Shown here piece after piece: positions 61,607-64,000 of a DNA stretch of 64,000 nucleotides. The DNA lies in NCBI RefSeq assembly GCF_000987955.1, contig NZ_LAZU01000039.1:1-64000 (forward strand). Reading direction: 5' to 3'. This DNA is from Paenibacillus sp. DMB20 (GTDB taxonomy: Bacteria > Bacillota > Bacilli > Paenibacillales > Paenibacillaceae). The translations under genes and the position numbers were made by a program. The number at the start of each line of letters is the position of its first letter. Within the stretch, counting starts at the first letter, position 1. The notes beneath the pieces are model-generated. The model was not told the DNA's origin. It did not search any database and saw nothing but the letters and a program-made list of their open reading frames with translations.

Positions 61607-61870
61607 GACAATAAACCGACCTATTCGCTTTGTTACGGAAAAGCTGAAAGGCGATTTTATACGTACCGCTTGCCGATGAGAGCTTCCTATTCGGCAAAGT
61701 CCTGAAATACTTGGGGTATATTGATGAAGTAAGGAAAATCCTTTCATGTCGATGGAAGGATTTTTTTTGTCTTAAAGGATGTCAATCGCCTATTGCCTGC
61801 ATAGGATGTAGTAACGAAAGCGGGCGAAAAGCATTATAACGCCTAGAAGAGTGTAGGAGGTTTAAGCGGC
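61607..61870. other. Intergenic region with terminator, ahead of the SafA-like gene
   Basis: AAAATCCTTTC/GATGGAAGGATTTT with eight Ts (61735-61769) ends the preceding unit. The rest holds GTAGGAGGTTT, the ribosome site of the next gene. I could not identify a sporulation promoter by eye. Confidence 0.6.
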
Positions 61871-63550
61871 GTGAAGATACACATCGTCAAGAAAGGCGAC
61901 ACCCTATATGAATTGTCCAAAAAATACGGCGTGCCTTTTGAAAAAATCGTGGATGCCAATCCGCAGCTGGCAGATCCCAACAAACTCGACATCGGCATAA
62001 AAATAAAAATACCGACCGAGCCCGTACCGGTTCCCGGAGGAACCGCCCCCATTATCCATAAGCATACCGTCAAACAAGGCGACTCGCTGTGGAAGCTTTC
62101 CAAAGCCTGGGGAGTGTCTTTGAAAGAATTGATTGATGCCAATCCCCAACTCAAAAACCCGAATGCACTCCTGGTAGGAGAGGTCGTGAACATTCCGGCC
62201 ACTGGAACATATTCCGGCGGAACCGAGGTTCCTCAGCCTGGAGCGGGACCTTCGGGAAATAAAACGGTTCCTGGAAGCAAAACGTACACAGGGACTAAAG
62301 AAGAAATGACCGCCCCCATCCAGGAGCAAGTTCCGGAAACACCGCTGGTGCCGGCCGTTCCTGAAGCAGCCGTTGCCCCCGAGATTGTTGTAAAGCCGGA
62401 AATCACCATCATGCCGGAGTTGATCGTGATGCCCGAAATGCCGTCGATGCCGGAAGTAATAGAAAAAACCATCATTGTCGAAAAAGAATGTGAGCCTGTA
62501 ACGAACGTTATCCCCCAGCCCGTATGTCCAGAAGAACCGGCACCGCCGTCGTTTTATCCTTGCCCGCCGATGCCGGAATATCCTATGCATACCATGCCAG
62601 AATATCCTATGCATACCATGCCGGAATATCCTGTGCACACCATGCCGGCAGTAGATGAATGTTATTCTCCCGAGCCTGCGATGTCTTATTCGTTTCCGTT
62701 CACAGAGGGGCCTTGCGGATGCATGGATGGAGCACCTCTTCATACCGCTCCTCAAGGATGGCAAACGCCTGAGCACTTTGCTGTTCAGCAGCCGCAGTAC
62801 GCTTACCCGATGCATCAGGATATCCATCAGGCTCCCACGTCCCATTATCCCGGAATTTCAGAACAGCCTTCCATGATGGATGTTTCCCCAATGTCCGTAA
62901 GTGAGCCGTATACATCCGGAAAAGAATCTTATGCCGGATTCCCTCCCCAGGCCGTTGAACAGATGTATGGTTCGCATCAAGCCATACAGCCAGACTACTG
63001 GAGTCATCATACATCGCCGTGCGGCTACCACGGAGAAGCCGTGAAGCCTATGCAATATGCTGATTATGGAATGTGGAATCCGTGCATGAGCCACACTCCG
63101 TCACATCATTCCCATTATGGCGCTGTACAGCATCCTGTCATGCCCGCATACGGAGGAATGCAGCCGATGTATATGTGGCCCCAGTATGGTGTCGAATCTA
63201 TGCAGACTTTGGGGATGCAAGCAGATCCTTACGCCGGCATGAGCCATTCCCCATGGCATGAACAGAGTCATGTGCCTCCTCATAAAGATTGCGGCTGTCA
63301 CGGACGTCAACTGGAGGATCATTCTTGGCAGTCTGCAGGAGATGCGGCTCATGGTTTTCAAACCGATGAAACAACCCATTTATCGGAGGAAACGCAAAAT
63401 GATCTAGATGGTTTGATTGCAACGGAAGGCAAAGCACAAGCAAAAGTATCAAGACAAGAGCAGACGCGGGCAAGATCAAAAACTTCTCAGAAAAAAGAGC
63501 GCAGGACTCTAAACAAGCCTAAACGCAAAAATCCATGGATCAAAAACTAG
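61871..63550 (+). CDS. SafA-like spore coat assembly protein (two LysM domains)
   Basis: Starts at GTG 61871 after AGGAGG. Two LysM domains (IHIVKKGDTLYELSKKYGV, about 2-50, and KHTVKQGDSLWKLSKAWGV, about 64-110) are followed by a long Pro/Met/Tyr/His-rich region with three copies of MPEYPMHT (residues 234-257), abundant GYHG, HHS and PHKDCGCHG motifs, and a basic end KPKRKNPWIKN. Two LysM domains and an unstructured Tyr/His-rich tail fit SafA, which directs inner coat assembly with SpoVID; B. subtilis SafA has one LysM and 387 aa. Assignment is by architecture. Confidence 0.8.
   Translation: MKIHIVKKGDTLYELSKKYGVPFEKIVDANPQLADPNKLDIGIKIKIPTEPVPVPGGTAPIIHKHTVKQGDSLWKLSKAWGVSLKELIDANPQLKNPNALLVGEVVNIPATGTYSGGTEVPQPGAGPSGNKTVPGSKTYTGTKEEMTAPIQEQVPETPLVPAVPEAAVAPEIVVKPEITIMPELIVMPEMPSMPEVIEKTIIVEKECEPVTNVIPQPVCPEEPAPPSFYPCPPMPEYPMHTMPEYPMHTMPEYPVHTMPAVDECYSPEPAMSYSFPFTEGPCGCMDGAPLHTAPQGWQTPEHFAVQQPQYAYPMHQDIHQAPTSHYPGISEQPSMMDVSPMSVSEPYTSGKESYAGFPPQAVEQMYGSHQAIQPDYWSHHTSPCGYHGEAVKPMQYADYGMWNPCMSHTPSHHSHYGAVQHPVMPAYGGMQPMYMWPQYGVESMQTLGMQADPYAGMSHSPWHEQSHVPPHKDCGCHGRQLEDHSWQSAGDAAHGFQTDETTHLSEETQNDLDGLIATEGKAQAKVSRQEQTRARSKTSQKKERRTLNKPKRKNPWIKN
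62570..62641 (+). repeat. Three 24-bp tandem repeats in the SafA-like gene
   Basis: Units 62570-62593, 62594-62617 and 62618-62641 encode MPEYPMHT, MPEYPMHT and MPEYPVHT, with few base differences. Confidence 0.9.
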
Positions 63551-63579
63551 AGTAGGAATCGCATTTAAGAGCTTACTTC

Positions 63580-63609
63580 GAAAGGGCAGGCGACAAGCCT
63601 GTCCTTTTG
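63580..63609 (+). terminator. Terminator of the SafA-like gene
   Basis: AAAGGGCAGGC/GCCTGTCCTTT with a GACAA loop and one G-T pair, then TT. Confidence 0.7.
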
Positions 63610-63790
63610 AAGGCTGTATTTCTAAACCGCAACTTTTGCATAACGGTTTGTATGTAATGCAGAATATGGATTGAGGTTAAAAAATGGAATATTTTGTACG
63701 TTGAATAACTCTATTATATTATGCTATATTATAAATCCAGTCGCGAAACGCAATAAGTAATGAGCGACTAAGCAAGAGTGACATCGAAAA
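63610..63790. other. Intergenic region upstream of the rRNA promoters
   Basis: A/T-rich sequence, including ATTATATTATGCTATATTATAA near 63710-63732, with no open frame or hairpin that I can support. It may contain an UP-like A/T region for the rRNA promoters. Confidence 0.35.
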
Positions 63791-63792
63791 AA

Positions 63793-63960
63793 AGTTTTAA
63801 AAAACTCTTGCATTGAACAGATAAACATGATATATTATAAGAGTTGCTGATGCGAACGAGTTTCGTTGGCGACGCAAGTTTTAAAAAAACTCTTGCATTG
63901 AACAGATAAACATGATATATTATAAGAGTTGCTGATGCGAACGAGTTTCGTTGGCGACGC
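63793..63960 (+). promoter_or_regulatory. Tandem rRNA operon promoters (P1, P2) on an 85-bp duplication
   Basis: TTGCAT (63808-63813), 17 bp, TATATT (63831-63836) and again TTGCAT (63893-63898), 17 bp, TATATT (63916-63921). The two units are near identical over about 83 bp (63793-63875 and 63877-63960), including the sequence after each start site. The A-run upstream of the -35 differs by one base (six against seven). Confidence 0.88.
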
Positions 63961-64000
63961 TGAAGAAGTTGATCTTTGAAAACTGAACAACGAGTGAGTT
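63961..64000 (+). other. Start of the pre-16S rRNA leader
   Basis: TTGATCTTTGAAAACTGAAC followed by AACGAGTGAGTT is the conserved leader that precedes 16S rRNA in Bacillales. The 16S gene should start beyond the window. Confidence 0.8.

Overview
The window is a chromosomal segment of an endospore-forming Bacillales bacterium, most likely Paenibacillus or a close relative. The gene order follows the Bacillus subtilis block ysoA-tig-clpX-lonB-lonA-ysxC-hemA-hemX-hemC-hemD-hemB-hemL-spoVID-valS-folC-spoIIB-maf-radC-mreBCD-minCD-spoIVFAB-rplU-ysxB-rpmA-spo0B-obg-thrR-pheA. It carries sporulation genes (lonB, spoVID, spoIIB, spoIVFA, spoIVFB, spo0B, safA), Firmicute T-box leaders and strong AGGAGG-type ribosome binding sites. 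Placement in Paenibacillus is inferred from general similarity; no database search was possible.

Layout. 1-5650: a cassette flanked by two identical, convergent tRNA-Arg(UCU) genes with about 270 bp of inverted repeat. It holds trmO, a hypothetical gene, argS with a T-box leader on the minus strand, and two frameshifted accessory genes (EamA transporter, GNAT acetyltransferase). 5850-16800: protein quality control (YsoA-like, tig, clpP, clpX, lonB, lonA) with ispG and the ribosome-assembly GTPase ysxC. 17000-26650: an unknown gene, speD, then the haem/sirohaem genes hemA-hemX-sirC-like-hemC-cobA/hemD fusion-hemB-hemL. 26650-35500: an RluA-type pseudouridine synthase, spoVID, valS with T-box, folC and murC. 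35700-46000: spoIIB-like, a DUF4321 gene, maf, radC, mreBCD, minCD, spoIVFA, spoIVFB and RNase G. 46000-49550: rplU-prp-rpmA, spo0B and obg. 49680-53360: an accessory cluster of an SPFH/zinc-ribbon protein and three membrane proteins, placed between obg and thrR. 53500-59200: thrR-hom-thrC-thrB-pheA and ilvE. 59270-63550: an AraC regulator, an ADP-ribosylglycohydrolase and a SafA-like LysM coat protein. The window ends in tandem rRNA promoters and the pre-16S leader.

How the genes work together. Most of the window is housekeeping: folding and proteolysis, tetrapyrrole synthesis from glutamyl-tRNA, tRNA charging controlled by uncharged tRNA, cell shape and division-site selection, ribosomal proteins with the protease that matures L27, the Spo0B phosphorelay protein, and threonine/phenylalanine synthesis under the ACT-domain regulator ThrR.

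The least explained parts are: (1) a structured repeat of about 109 nt present three times (29726-29833, 29836-29946, 47251-47359) with compensatory changes in its stems; (2) the SPFH/zinc-ribbon membrane cluster; (3) the invertible-looking tRNA-Arg cassette. Six single-base indels break otherwise recognisable reading frames (EamA twice, GNAT, hemL, the SPFH gene and a zinc-ribbon membrane gene). They are either sequence errors or real decay and should be resolved before any functional claim about those genes.
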